Shown: positions 50,651 to 60,373 of the stretch, piece after piece | Numbering within the stretch: position 1 is the stretch's first letter | Layout of the letters: each line of letters opens with the position of its first letter | NCBI RefSeq assembly: GCF_003057965.1 | Contig: NZ_CP020921.1 | Coordinates: forward strand, 243,501-307,500 | Direction: 5' to 3' | From: Thermodesulfobium acidiphilum | GTDB lineage: Bacteria > Thermodesulfobiota > Thermodesulfobiia > Thermodesulfobiales > Thermodesulfobiaceae | DNA: 64,000 nt | Translations under genes and position numbers: made by a program | The notes under the pieces: model-generated | The model's input: the letters and a program-made list of their open reading frames with translations, nothing else | Told to the model about the DNA's origin: nothing | The model's database searches: none

Positions 50651-52390
50651 GTGAGGGCTTTGACGGTAGAGAGTGCAAAAAGACCTAAAGAAGCGAAAAT
50701 AATTGCTAAACTTTTTGATGATGGCCTTTTAACAGAAGAAGCTGTAAATGACGTGTTCTATGAACTGGAGACTTCTGATATGCCATTGCTTGATGTTCTT
50801 GAAAATAAAGGACTTTTGACACAACAGATCGTTCAGAAGTTAGAGAATATCTACGGCTTTAAGATAATAAGGATTCAGGAGACTCCATTAGACGAGAAGG
50901 CCTTGCAACTTTTGTCATCTGATTTTATAAAACAAAGAAAAATTTTGCCCCTTGCACTAAAAGGAAATAACCTTTTACTTGGTATGGTAAATCCGCAGGA
51001 TCTTTCTACAATCGATGACGTTCGTATGATTACAAAGACACAGGTTGAACCCGCTATAATTCTTGCAAGTGATTTTTCCAGATATATCTCCGGGGAGATA
51101 AGCTTTAAGAAGAAAGAAGAGACGATCTTTGGTAAGGAGTCTGATGCTGAAGCGCACAGCTATTATTCTGAGCCCCAGCTTCAAAAAGAGTCCCTTATTT
51201 ATACCGAAGAAGATTCGGTGATAAATCTGGTAGATACAATTGTAGAGGAGGCAGTTCTAAAGAGGGCTTCTGACGTTCATATTGAGCCATACGAAGACAA
51301 AATTGTTTTAAGATATAGGATTGATGGTTCTCTATTAAAGATATCTGAATTTCCAAAGTCAATTGGGCCTGCCATAGTCTCAAGGATAAAAATACTCTCA
51401 AGCCTTGATATATCTGAGAGAAGAAGACCTCAAGATGGCAGGATGCACCTGAACGTCGCAAACAAAGAGATAGACATGAGGGTATCAATTATGCCCTGTA
51501 CTCAGGGCGAGAAGGTTGTGCTTAGAATATTTGACAAAAAGGCAGTTGCAATGGACCTGGAGGCATTGGGATTTCCTGAAAGGGAGCTAAAGACTTTTAA
51601 GCAAATATTACAAAAGCCTTATGGCATAATATTTGTAACTGGTCCTACTGGCTCAGGAAAGTCTACTACGCTCTACTCCGCTCTTAGCCTTCTTAACAGA
51701 GAAGATGTTAACATATTGACCGCTGAAGATCCTGTGGAATTTTATATTCCTGGTATAACCCAGTCACAAGTAAACCCTCAGATAAACCTTACCTTTGCAA
51801 CTTTATTAAGATCTTTTTTAAGGCAGGATCCTGACATTATAATGGTTGGTGAGATCAGAGATTCTGAAACTGCAGAAATAGCCGTTAGGGCTGCAATGAC
51901 AGGGCATCTTGTTCTTAGCACTCTCCACACAAATGACGCTGCCAGCGCATTTCCAAGGCTTATGGATATGGATGTAGAGCCTTTTTTGCTTGCATCCAGC
52001 ACCCTTTGTATTCTAGCACAAAGGCTTGTAAGAAAAGTTTGTGCTGAATGTGTAAGAGAGGTACCGATGCCAGAGGATATGAAGATAGCCCTGGGGATAT
52101 CTCCTGGGGGTTTCGGCTTTGGCCCTGTTGGAGAGGTTACATATTTTGAAGGAACAGGCTGCAGTGCTTGTTTTGGAACGGGATACAAGGGCAGGATTGT
52201 TGTACCCGAGCTTTTGGTGGTAAACGATGAGGTAAGATCTCTTGTTATGTCTAGGGCCCCTTCTAAAGAGATAAAGAGTGCAGCCATTAGGGGAGGTATG
52301 AGAACAATGAGGGAGAATGGAGTGGATCTAATATTTAGGGGGATTACCACGCCTCAGGAAATTGTGAAGAAGATATTTACTGAAGAGTAG
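50651..52390 (+). CDS. pilB: Type IV pilus extension ATPase PilB (GspE family)
   Basis: The 579-aa protein has an N-terminal MshEN-type domain. The ATPase core has Walker A GPTGSGKSTTL, the Asp box, and Walker B PDIIMVGEIRD. The zinc tetracysteine (CAEC ... CSAC) near the C-terminus separates it from PilT. It powers pilus extension. GTG 50651 and TTG 50660 are both possible starts; GGTGAGG lies close to the second. It heads pilB-pilT-pilC. Confidence 0.93.
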   Translation: MRALTVESAKRPKEAKIIAKLFDDGLLTEEAVNDVFYELETSDMPLLDVLENKGLLTQQIVQKLENIYGFKIIRIQETPLDEKALQLLSSDFIKQRKILPLALKGNNLLLGMVNPQDLSTIDDVRMITKTQVEPAIILASDFSRYISGEISFKKKEETIFGKESDAEAHSYYSEPQLQKESLIYTEEDSVINLVDTIVEEAVLKRASDVHIEPYEDKIVLRYRIDGSLLKISEFPKSIGPAIVSRIKILSSLDISERRRPQDGRMHLNVANKEIDMRVSIMPCTQGEKVVLRIFDKKAVAMDLEALGFPERELKTFKQILQKPYGIIFVTGPTGSGKSTTLYSALSLLNREDVNILTAEDPVEFYIPGITQSQVNPQINLTFATLLRSFLRQDPDIIMVGEIRDSETAEIAVRAAMTGHLVLSTLHTNDAASAFPRLMDMDVEPFLLASSTLCILAQRLVRKVCAECVREVPMPEDMKIALGISPGGFGFGPVGEVTYFEGTGCSACFGTGYKGRIVVPELLVVNDEVRSLVMSRAPSKEIKSAAIRGGMRTMRENGVDLIFRGITTPQEIVKKIFTEE

Positions 52391-52398
52391 GAGGGAAT

Positions 52399-53457
52399 AT
52401 GGAAATAACTGAAATTCTTGAAAAGGCCACTCAAATGAATGCGAGCGACATTCACATATCTGTGGGCATACCCCCTGTGATAAGAAGAGAGGGCAAGTTA
52501 ATAAAATTGGAAGAATATGGCAATATTACTCCAAAAATTGCATTTGAACTTATATTCTCTATGCTTTCAGACTATCAGAAAAAAAAGATAGAGGAAGAAT
52601 TGGATATTGACTTCTCCTACGGCATATCTGGAATAGGTAGATTCAGGGTAAACGTGTTTAAGCAAAGAGGCGTTTGGGGCGCAGCGCTCAGGCTGATACC
52701 ATGGGAGATCCCAAGTCTGGAAACTCTGGGACTTCCTCCTGTAATTGCTGAGTTTGCCAAGCTGGTAAGAGGCCTTGTGCTGGTAACTGGCCCTACTGGC
52801 TCAGGAAAGTCTACCACGCTTGCCTCCCTTATAAATATAATTAATAGAACAAGGGAGTCTCACATTATTACTATTGAAGACCCTATTGAATACCTTCACT
52901 CTCACAAGAAGTCTATAGTAGATCAAAGAGAAGTTGGAAACGACACCAAATCTTTTGCCAGAGCTGTCAGAGCATCTCTACGAGAGGACCCAGATGTAAT
53001 TTTGGTGGGTGAGATGAGAGACCTTGAAACAATAGCTGCTGCTATTACTGCTGCAGAGACGGGGCATTTGGTGTTTTCAACCCTTCATACGAACGATGCT
53101 CCACAAACTATAGACAGGATTATAGACGTATTTCCTACCAATCAACAGCAGCAAATAAGAACGCAGCTTTCAACAGCTCTTCAAGGAGTTGTATCTCAGG
53201 CTCTTTTGCCAAAGATTGGGGGCGGTAGAGTGGTAGCGACAGAGGTTATGATCGCGACTCCTGCTGTAAGAAACCTTATCAGGGAGGGTAAGACATCTCA
53301 ACTTTATAGTGTAATACAGACTTCTGGAAGATACGGCATGCAGCAATTAGATGCCTCTCTAAAAGACCTGGTACTTCGTGGCAAGGTAGCTTTTGAAGAT
53401 GCCTTTACAGTAGCAGTAAATAAGGAAGAGTTTATGCGCCTGGTTGGGAGATTGTAA
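52399..53457 (+). CDS. pilT: Type IV pilus retraction ATPase PilT
   Basis: The 352-aa ATPase lacks the N-terminal domain and zinc motif of PilB. It has Walker A GPTGSGKSTTLAS, Walker B DPDVILVGEMRD and the TAAETGHLVFSTLHTNDA His box. It disassembles pili for twitching. It follows pilB by 8 bp and shares one base with pilC. Retraction is thus expected in this organism. Confidence 0.93.
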   Translation: MEITEILEKATQMNASDIHISVGIPPVIRREGKLIKLEEYGNITPKIAFELIFSMLSDYQKKKIEEELDIDFSYGISGIGRFRVNVFKQRGVWGAALRLIPWEIPSLETLGLPPVIAEFAKLVRGLVLVTGPTGSGKSTTLASLINIINRTRESHIITIEDPIEYLHSHKKSIVDQREVGNDTKSFARAVRASLREDPDVILVGEMRDLETIAAAITAAETGHLVFSTLHTNDAPQTIDRIIDVFPTNQQQQIRTQLSTALQGVVSQALLPKIGGGRVVATEVMIATPAVRNLIREGKTSQLYSVIQTSGRYGMQQLDASLKDLVLRGKVAFEDAFTVAVNKEEFMRLVGRL

Positions 53458-54701
53458 TGCCTAACTTCTTTTATAGAGTTAGAGACTCTAAGGGGAAACT
53501 GGTTACAGGAACTACGGATGCCATATCTCTTCCAGTTTTAAAAAATGATCTTAGAAACAAGGGATTTCTTATAGTCGAAGTAAAGGAGATCAAAGACGAA
53601 TCTAAAGATACCAAATTGCCAATAGAAGAGAAAAGGGCATCCTTTAATATCCCTATCTTTAACAGAGTTACTCACAAAGAGCTTGCTATATTTTCAAGAC
53701 AGTTTGCTACGCTGGTAGCGGCAGGAGTTCCAATCACAAGGACGCTAAACACCCTGAAGTCTCAAACCAAGAAAAAGGCTTTCAGAGACATTATTGACGA
53801 TGTCCTGAAGAGAGTAGAAGGAGGAGAAAGCCTTGCAAGAGCTCTTGAGAGGCATAGCAACGTTTTTAACAAGCTCTATACCAGTCTGATAAGGGCAGGT
53901 GAGGCATCTGGATCCCTTGACGTGATACTCGCAAGGATTGCAAGCTATCTGGAAAAGGAGATGGCTCTTAGAAATCAGATAAAGCAGGCCGTAAGTTACC
54001 CAATATTTGTCTTAACCATTGCCTTGGCGCTAACTGCATTTTTGCTGATGTTTATAGTTCCTATGTTTGCAGGCTTTCTTACGGGTTTGGGGGCGAAGCT
54101 TCCTCTTATGACTTTGATAATAGTAAATGCTAGTCAATTTATGATACATAATTTTATCTGGATAGTTCTGGTTATTATTGGAGGAGTTTTCTTATTTATA
54201 AAACTCCTTAGTAATCCTGTTGGCAGAGAGATGTTTGATCTGATGGTGTTCAGACTTCCTATTTTTGGCCCCCTTTACATGAAAATAGAGTGTTCCAGGT
54301 TTGCAAGGACATTTGGCTCAATGACAAGAAGCGGCGTGCCAATATTAACTTCTCTTGAGATAATTGAGGGTATACTGATGAGCGTGGTACTAAAAAAGGG
54401 AATAAGATTTGTACACGACTCGGTTAAAAGAGGCCAGACAATTGCTGATTCCATGAGAAAGACCGATAAGTTTCCCATGGTGTTGGTAGAGATGATAGCA
54501 ATAGGTGAGGAAACAGGACACCTTGACGAAATGTTGGACAAGTCTGCCGATTACTACGACGACGAGGTGGAGACCACTGTAAAGGCTCTGTCAAGCATGC
54601 TGGAACCTGCTATGATAGTGATAATAGGTGGTATTGTAGGATTTATTGTAATAGCAATGTATCTGCCTATATTTAGCCTGTATCAGGCAATTGTAAAATA
54701 G
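53457..54701 (+). CDS. pilC: Type IV pilus inner-membrane platform protein PilC
   Basis: The 414-aa protein has two GspF/PilC repeats, each with a cytoplasmic helical part and membrane segments. FSRQFATLVAAGVPITRTL and the second FARTFGSMTRSGVPILTSLEI are the family signatures. It couples the ATPases to pilin assembly. Its ATG overlaps the pilT stop (TAATG). Confidence 0.93.
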   Translation: MPNFFYRVRDSKGKLVTGTTDAISLPVLKNDLRNKGFLIVEVKEIKDESKDTKLPIEEKRASFNIPIFNRVTHKELAIFSRQFATLVAAGVPITRTLNTLKSQTKKKAFRDIIDDVLKRVEGGESLARALERHSNVFNKLYTSLIRAGEASGSLDVILARIASYLEKEMALRNQIKQAVSYPIFVLTIALALTAFLLMFIVPMFAGFLTGLGAKLPLMTLIIVNASQFMIHNFIWIVLVIIGGVFLFIKLLSNPVGREMFDLMVFRLPIFGPLYMKIECSRFARTFGSMTRSGVPILTSLEIIEGILMSVVLKKGIRFVHDSVKRGQTIADSMRKTDKFPMVLVEMIAIGEETGHLDEMLDKSADYYDDEVETTVKALSSMLEPAMIVIIGGIVGFIVIAMYLPIFSLYQAIVK

Positions 54702-54761
54702 TTTTATGGTTTAAGAATTTGCTTTACTCGTGCCGATAATAAGACTGACATAACATTTTTT

Positions 54762-54770
54762 AAGGAGGTG
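54762..54770 (+). promoter_or_regulatory. Orphan Shine-Dalgarno-like sequence before pilA
   Basis: AAGGAGGTG has no ATG, GTG or TTG at a workable distance; the first TTG is 14 nt away and leads to a 9-codon frame. It lies upstream of the pilA promoter. Confidence 0.35.
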
Positions 54771-54783
54771 AAAGAACTTTTAG

Positions 54784-54811
54784 TTGATAATTTTTTTATT
54801 TGCTCTATAAT
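54784..54811 (+). promoter_or_regulatory. Promoter of pilA
   Basis: TTGATA (54784-54789) and TATAAT (54806-54811) are 16 bp apart. Initiation near 54818 gives a short leader. AAGGAGGGG precedes the ATG at 54844. The pilin therefore has its own strong promoter, separate from pilBTC. Confidence 0.75.
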
Positions 54812-54843
54812 TAATTTCAAATCTAATTTAAGGAGGGGTTACA

Positions 54844-55239
54844 ATGTTAAGCTCACCAAGAAAGAGTTTAAGGGACAAGAAAGGCTTTACGTTGATCGAA
54901 CTTTTGGTAGTTATTGTCATTATAGGCATACTTGCTGCAGTTGCATTTCCGCTATATCAAAACCTTACTAAGAACGCCGCTGACGCATCAGCAAAGGGCG
55001 CGCTTGCTGCTTTGAGGGGTGCATCTGCTCTGTATTATGGACAATACGGAACTTATGCGCCAGACCTTGCCACGGTTGAGGGTCAAGCAAAGGCTCAAGG
55101 TGGAATTACTTATACAGCTAATGGGATATCTGTTGCTGCAGGAGGAACGACTTATACTTATACGCTTAGTTATGATTCTACTGATGGTACTATTTCTTGC
55201 ACGAGTGCTGGCACAGGGACATCGTGCTCTTCCTGGTAA
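54844..55239 (+). CDS. pilA: Type IV major pilin PilA
   Basis: The 131-aa prepilin has a short leader ([14 protein letters not shown]) and a peptidase site at [19 protein letters not shown]. Glu5 of the mature protein is conserved. The C-terminal region is rich in Gly, Thr and Tyr, with two Cys ([11 protein letters not shown]) that could form a disulfide. It is followed by a terminator. It lies in a short transcription unit with its own promoter. Confidence 0.94.
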   Translation: MLSSPRKSLRDKKGFTLIELLVVIVIIGILAAVAFPLYQNLTKNAADASAKGALAALRGASALYYGQYGTYAPDLATVEGQAKAQGGITYTANGISVAAGGTTYTYTLSYDSTDGTISCTSAGTGTSCSSW

Positions 55240-55247
55240 AAAATCCC

Positions 55248-55274
55248 AAAGGGCTGCTCAAGAGCGGCCCTTTT
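55248..55274 (+). terminator. Rho-independent terminator after pilA
   Basis: AAAGGGC-T-GCTC pairs with GAGC-G-GCCCTTT around AA, with the tail TTTTCTAATT. It ends the pilA transcript. Confidence 0.9.
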
Positions 55275-55309
55275 CTAATTACCTCTTTATATGACATATG
55301 AGGTGATAT

Positions 55310-55711
55310 TTGATTGAATCAGTGAGTCTGAAGACCTCAAAAAGACTCCAATTAATAGACGTTACTTCTATGATAGACAGCGCTCTAAAGGAATTTTATG
55401 GCGACTACAACGGGGCTCTTCTTTGCTACGTGCCTCACACAACTGCTGCAATTACCATAAACGAAGCAGCAGATCATGATGTAGCCCTTGACATTGAGAG
55501 CTTTCTCAAGCTTCATCTCCCTGAAGGCATAAAGTTCAGGCATCTTGAGGGAAATTCCGACGCACACGTCATCTCTACTCTTATTGGCTCATCAGTAATG
55601 GTTCCTGTAGAGAGTGGAAATCTGAAACTGGGCAGATGGCAGGGAATATTCTTTGTGGAGGCAGATGGTCCCAGAACCAGAAGCATAAACCTGGTAAAAC
55701 TTACTTCTTAG
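55310..55711 (+). CDS. YjbQ/UPF0047 family protein
   Basis: The 133-aa protein matches YjbQ/UPF0047: YVPHTTAAITINEAAD near residue 43, then the HLEGNSDAHVISTLIGSS motif, and WQGIFFVEADGPR. The family is metal-binding and in some annotations is called a secondary thiamine-phosphate synthase; the in vivo role is unsettled. It starts on TTG 55310. Its 3' end overlaps the convergent membrane-protein gene by 4 bp. Confidence 0.88.
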   Translation: MIESVSLKTSKRLQLIDVTSMIDSALKEFYGDYNGALLCYVPHTTAAITINEAADHDVALDIESFLKLHLPEGIKFRHLEGNSDAHVISTLIGSSVMVPVESGNLKLGRWQGIFFVEADGPRTRSINLVKLTS

Positions 55712-57717
55712 TGAGCTAATTTTATTAACCTGTCGTTATATACGTCTATCTTTCCCCAAACCAATTTAATCTTGTTGCTGTATAGTAGCTGATCCTGGGT
55801 GGTTAATCTAAATGACTCTATAGGTACTGCACTCATGAAGTAATCCTTTTCGTTGATGCCTGCTGGCAGAGGACTTATCCAGACGCCTTCTACTGCGTTG
55901 TCAGGGAGAAGACGAAACTTATGAATATTGCCATTTATATCCCTGTATTCGATTTCGATTGGTTCTTCTTTATATAATATGCGTTTAATTAAGCCAAAGA
56001 TGTTCTTCTTTATGTAGATCTTTGCAAGAACTATATCTTTCTTCGATCCACTTATGGGAACACTGATCCACGTGTTCCAGCTGGCTTCAGATTGGCCTAT
56101 GATTGTGGGTTCAGAGATTGAATAGGATGTGCTTCTCTTAAGGAGGGTAAACCTCTTTTCTCTTTCTATCATAGAGTAATTTCTAAAGATATCTAATACG
56201 GTTTTTGGATCGTCGTTTAAGAGCATGCCCCCTCTAAAACTCTGAAAGGGAGGATTGTTGTCAGATCTGTACCAGATGTAATATTCTGGTGCCCTATCTG
56301 ATCGCAAAAAGGTATCGTTTTGACTGTCAAGCCAGGGCGTGTAGTCCGTATACGATTGAAAGACAGGTCTCGGATCCCAGTTTAAATGGTTGACAAAAAC
56401 AAGAGATGATTCCCAGGGGTATGTGTCTACCGATGCCCTTCCAATTCTCCCTTCGATCTTTTCTGGCAGGGTGTCTATTTCAAGATTTTTTGCAGTTTGA
56501 ACTTTTGCATTGTTTGTCATTGCATTTAGATTTGCTACGTTGAAATACTTAAAGTCCAGACTGTTTGAGATGCTCCCAAGAAGGTTTGAATAGTAATTTG
56601 GCATTATCGAGTTTGATGAGATCAGGAAGATAAGCATTATAAACCAGGACAATATAAGTCTTTTTAGAAACGGTACAATTTCTTTATTTTCTGAAACGAT
56701 AATTGTAAAGATTGAAAAGCCCAAAAATACAGTGGTAAAAAATCCTGAAAACCAGGGTCCCTCTATGCAAAATGAATACTTTGCGACCAGCCAGAAAAAT
56801 GGGATTAATGAGACTAAAAATACCCTAAACTCTTTATTCTTTATGAGATAAAATGTAAGAAAGGCAATCGGAAGAAATACAATAGCAAAGGCGTTTTTGT
56901 GGATAGAAGGATATGAGGATGAGGCTGCGAAGTAGCCGTATGAGAGCTCAAGATAACCACGCGTGAAGTCTATAAGGTTTGAGAAATTTTTAAAGAAATA
57001 AAGGTAAAAGGGAGCGAAAAGAAGGACGATGAGAAGAACATAAGACAATAGGAGCTTAAAGCGGCGGCTCCTGATCGCTATAGAATAGCATATTAGATAT
57101 ATGGCAGCGCACATTGCAAAGGTTCCAAACTTGTAAAGAAAGCTTAGAACCAGAAGAGGTGCGCTCATCAATAGATAAACAGACTTTTTCGTGCGGTAAA
57201 AGAGAAATGAAAGATTTAGACTCGTAAATATAAGGTCTAAATCAAGGGATCTTACGTAGTTGTGATCGTTTAAGATCAGGATCAGGATATATGTGAGAAG
57301 GTAGCCTGAATATCTTTTTATCGTGCGCTCGTTGCTGCTTAGTTTAACGAGAAATATAAACGACAATATCATGTATGAGTTTATCAGTATAAGTATTGGA
57401 TTTGCAAAGATCAGGGGTAGATACATCGGGCCGGGAGTTGCCAGAAAACCAAGAGGTCCATATGTAAAAATAATATCCTTTCCAAATATTAAGCCGTGTT
57501 CAAATGCATAGTTCATTGCAAACTGCCAGGATGGGTCAAGTCCTGCCCCAAATGGCACAATAATAATATAAAAGGTGAGGAAAAACAGAACGATAAAGAC
57601 AAATGCTCCTTCGTTTAGCGTAAGATTGATTTTCATTAAAGAAGCACTAATTCTTGATCTCAAGGAGTTTAATATTTTCTGGTTATTAATCGATGAGAAT
57701 ACTTCTTTTTTCAGCAT
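55708..57717 (-). CDS. Large polytopic membrane protein of unknown function, glycosyltransferase-like
   Basis: I do not recognise a firm family. The 669-aa protein has about 11 membrane segments in its N-terminal 400 residues and a soluble C-terminal domain of about 240 residues. An early GLDPSWQFAMNYAFEHGL and GKDIIFTYGPLGFLATP segment resembles GT-C lipid-linked-sugar transferases, where a similar Asp is catalytic. This would act on the outer face of the membrane. It is isolated between yjbQ and gltX, so context does not help. ATG 57717 has AGGAGG upstream. Confidence 0.6.
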   Translation of the reverse strand: MLKKEVFSSINNQKILNSLRSRISASLMKINLTLNEGAFVFIVLFFLTFYIIIVPFGAGLDPSWQFAMNYAFEHGLIFGKDIIFTYGPLGFLATPGPMYLPLIFANPILILINSYMILSFIFLVKLSSNERTIKRYSGYLLTYILILILNDHNYVRSLDLDLIFTSLNLSFLFYRTKKSVYLLMSAPLLVLSFLYKFGTFAMCAAIYLICYSIAIRSRRFKLLLSYVLLIVLLFAPFYLYFFKNFSNLIDFTRGYLELSYGYFAASSSYPSIHKNAFAIVFLPIAFLTFYLIKNKEFRVFLVSLIPFFWLVAKYSFCIEGPWFSGFFTTVFLGFSIFTIIVSENKEIVPFLKRLILSWFIMLIFLISSNSIMPNYYSNLLGSISNSLDFKYFNVANLNAMTNNAKVQTAKNLEIDTLPEKIEGRIGRASVDTYPWESSLVFVNHLNWDPRPVFQSYTDYTPWLDSQNDTFLRSDRAPEYYIWYRSDNNPPFQSFRGGMLLNDDPKTVLDIFRNYSMIEREKRFTLLKRSTSYSISEPTIIGQSEASWNTWISVPISGSKKDIVLAKIYIKKNIFGLIKRILYKEEPIEIEYRDINGNIHKFRLLPDNAVEGVWISPLPAGINEKDYFMSAVPIESFRLTTQDQLLYSNKIKLVWGKIDVYNDRLIKLAH

Positions 57718-57789
57718 GCCCTCCTAAAGTTATTTCTAGAAAACTTAAACATTATACAAAATAAATTCTAATTTGCTTAATTTTTAAAA

Positions 57790-57819
57790 TTGCTAATAAA
57801 TTAAAATATCGCTTATAAT
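57790..57819 (+). promoter_or_regulatory. Promoter of gltX
   Basis: TTGCTA (57790-57795) and TATAAT (57814-57819) have an 18-bp spacer. The gltX ATG at 57872 has AAAGGAGA upstream. Confidence 0.5.
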
Positions 57820-57871
57820 AAACTTATATATTTTTTTACCATATTCACAGCGTTTATGAAAGGAGAACTTA

Positions 57872-59278
57872 ATGGTAAGAGTTCGTTTTGCTCCATCTCC
57901 TACAGGTGCGCTTCATATTGGAGGGGCGCACACTGCGCTTTTTAACTATCTTTTTGCAAGACGGCTTGATGGTAAATTTATCTTAAGAATAGAGGACACT
58001 GATACGGAAAGGTCATCGAAAGAGTACGAAGCAATTATCCTGGAAAGTTTAAAGTGGTTGGGGATAGAGTGGGATGAGGGACCATATTATCAGTCAAAAA
58101 GACTGGATTTATACAGGGAAAAGGCAAATGAACTCCTTAAAAAGGGAATAGCTTATGAGTGCTTTTGTACTCCAGAGGAGCTTAAGGAAAGACGAGAGAT
58201 GATGGCAAAGATGGGTAGGCCCCCAAAGTATGACGGTAGGTGCAGGGATCTTAGCGAAGAACAAAAGAGAGAGTTAAGGGCAAAGGGTATCAAACCTGCT
58301 CTCAGGATCAGGATTCCTGATGGAAAATCATTTTTGCGCGATGCTGTAAAGGGTGAGGTGTCCTGTTCGAACGAAAGTTTGGGTGGGGATATGGTAATAA
58401 TGAAATCAGACAATTATCCTACCTATAATTTTGCTGTGGTTGTAGATGACATAGATATGAACATTACTCACGTGATAAGGGGTGACGATCACCTTACAAA
58501 CACGTTTAAACAAATGATTATTTATAAGGCTTTCAACAGAGAACTCCCAAAATTTGCACACATACCACTTCTTCTGGGACCCGATAAGACGAAACTTTCC
58601 AAAAGGCACGGTGCAGCGAGCGTGCTGGAATATAGGGAAATGGGATATCTTTCTGACGCCCTCTTTAACTTTCTGTCGCTCCTTGGTTGGACACCAAAGG
58701 AAGGACAGGAGATATTTTCAAGGAATGAGCTAATTTCTATGTTTTGTCTTGCGAAACTCAACTCTAATCCTGCGGTATTTGACATAAAGAGGTTAGAGTG
58801 GATGAATTCTCAATACATAAAAAATATGGACGATTCCAGATTGTTTGAACTTGCGAAGCCATTTTATGAAAGGGCTAAAATAAAAGTTGTAAAGGACGAC
58901 TTTACCCTGAGGGCGATAAATCTTGGCAAAGTCAGGGCAAAGACTTTAGTGGATCTGGTAAATACAACAAGGTATTTCTTTGTAGATCCTGAATTGCCTC
59001 CTGCACAAATAGAGAATATAAGGTCAAATAAGTCAACCCTTTTGCTTTTAGAAAGATTTCTTGAGCTTGTGGGCAATAACTATGAATCTCACATGGATCT
59101 GGAAAACAGATCAAGAGAAATGGCAGCTTCTCTGAGTTTGCCTTTTAAAGATCTCGTTCATCCCCTGAGGCTTATATTGACAGGGATGAAAGTAGGGCCA
59201 GGACTATTTGAGATTGTAGATGCTCTGGGCAAAGATATTGTTATAAAAAGGGTTTCAAAATTTTTAAATGAATCTTAG
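57872..59278 (+). CDS. gltX: Glutamyl-tRNA synthetase
   Basis: The 468-aa class I synthetase has the HIGH-type APSPTGALHIGGAHTALFNY, the KMSKS-type KLSKRHGA, and the family's C-terminal anticodon-binding domain. EDTDTERSSKEYE near residue 45 is diagnostic. It charges tRNA-Glu, and possibly tRNA-Gln in a non-discriminating way. The CFCTPEEL segment lacks the full zinc-binding set seen in some species. Confidence 0.94.
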   Translation: MVRVRFAPSPTGALHIGGAHTALFNYLFARRLDGKFILRIEDTDTERSSKEYEAIILESLKWLGIEWDEGPYYQSKRLDLYREKANELLKKGIAYECFCTPEELKERREMMAKMGRPPKYDGRCRDLSEEQKRELRAKGIKPALRIRIPDGKSFLRDAVKGEVSCSNESLGGDMVIMKSDNYPTYNFAVVVDDIDMNITHVIRGDDHLTNTFKQMIIYKAFNRELPKFAHIPLLLGPDKTKLSKRHGAASVLEYREMGYLSDALFNFLSLLGWTPKEGQEIFSRNELISMFCLAKLNSNPAVFDIKRLEWMNSQYIKNMDDSRLFELAKPFYERAKIKVVKDDFTLRAINLGKVRAKTLVDLVNTTRYFFVDPELPPAQIENIRSNKSTLLLLERFLELVGNNYESHMDLENRSREMAASLSLPFKDLVHPLRLILTGMKVGPGLFEIVDALGKDIVIKRVSKFLNES

Positions 59279-59287
59279 AGGACAATA

Positions 59288-60373
59288 TTGAAATTAGAAG
59301 AATATCTGATATACCCCAGGGTAAAGGTTTTTTTAATAGCGCTTTTTATAATATTGTCTCTATTTGTGTTGTGGATTTTCAAGGGTATTTTGATACTCTT
59401 TTTTATCTCTTTATTGCTTGCCTATCTAATAGAACCCCTTTTCAAAGCGATACTGCGCTTCCAGAAAAACAGAGTAATATCCCTTATTCTGTCATATATC
59501 ATAATCTTTTTCTTTCTGGGCAGCATAGGGATAGTTCTTATTTTCGGACTTTCAAATGAGCTGAAGAGTATAGCAAGAAACCTGCCCCTTTACTTTGAAA
59601 ATGTTAAAAACTATCTTAATAGCTTGCAGAATTTTTTGAATTCGTTTTCTATTCCAATTGACATAAGGTCTTCGTTTAATGGGATTTTTTTATCTCAGGA
59701 ATACATCCACACACACCCATATTCTTTATCTTTTAGCGAAAGCGCAAAGGTTCTTAAGGCCTTTTTTATGGAATCTGTGAGAATCGGAGTAAATGTATTT
59801 ATTGTATTCATGATTGCAGCTTTCTGGATAATTGATTTTGAAAATATAAAAAATGGCCTTTTGACCCTATTCCCTCCCGATAAAAGACAGGAGATTATTG
59901 AACTCTCTACTGATATAGATTTTGTTTTAAAAAGAATTGTAAGAGGACAATTTCTGATTTGTTTAATTAATGGTACATTAACCACTCTGGCTCTTGTTAT
60001 ACTAAAAATCCAATATGCTATATTAATAGGCGTACTTGCAGGATGTCTTTCGGTAATTCCGGTTTTTGGAACTCTTTCAACTACTTTGCCAGCAGTTTTT
60101 CTTGGGCTTACTCAGTCGTGGGTGGTTTCGCTCGAAGTGGTAATTGTAATACTGTGCATACACTGGTTTGAAAGCTATGTATTAAGTCCGAAGATAATGG
60201 GCAAGCAGGCTCAGGTGCATCCCATCCTTATAATTCTAGCACTGGTTTCAGGCGAACAGCTTTTTGGGATTGAGGGCTTAATCCTTGCTATACCTGCTAC
60301 AGGAGTCTTAAAAGCTATAGTTATGCACTATCTCAAAAAGGCAGGTCATTTTGACTCAAAGGACAGTTCTTAG
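59288..60373 (+). CDS. AI-2E-type transporter (PerM family)
   Basis: The 361-aa protein has eight hydrophobic segments and the AI-2E signature GCLSVIPVFGTL ... LPAVFLGLTQ, with the late HPILIILALVSGE. Members have been linked to export of autoinducer-2, Na+/H+ antiport or other solutes. The substrate is unclear. It starts on TTG 59288, 9 bp after gltX. Its 3' end overlaps the convergent aldehyde dehydrogenase by 4 bp. Confidence 0.85.
   Translation: MKLEEYLIYPRVKVFLIALFIILSLFVLWIFKGILILFFISLLLAYLIEPLFKAILRFQKNRVISLILSYIIIFFFLGSIGIVLIFGLSNELKSIARNLPLYFENVKNYLNSLQNFLNSFSIPIDIRSSFNGIFLSQEYIHTHPYSLSFSESAKVLKAFFMESVRIGVNVFIVFMIAAFWIIDFENIKNGLLTLFPPDKRQEIIELSTDIDFVLKRIVRGQFLICLINGTLTTLALVILKIQYAILIGVLAGCLSVIPVFGTLSTTLPAVFLGLTQSWVVSLEVVIVILCIHWFESYVLSPKIMGKQAQVHPILIILALVSGEQLFGIEGLILAIPATGVLKAIVMHYLKKAGHFDSKDSS

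Noticed and set aside
51778..52350. 190-codon minus-strand open frame opposite pilB
   Set aside because: pilB carries Walker and zinc motifs across the same interval, and the antisense product has low-complexity Ser/Pro/Thr composition.
54768..54971. 67-codon frame beginning at GTG 54768 and overlapping pilA
   Set aside because: The GTG is part of the Shine-Dalgarno itself, and the frame reads through the pilA start region in another phase without any family features.
57323..57511. Small plus-strand frame opposite the large membrane protein
   Set aside because: It is antisense to a hydrophobic coding region and has no start context or recognisable domain.
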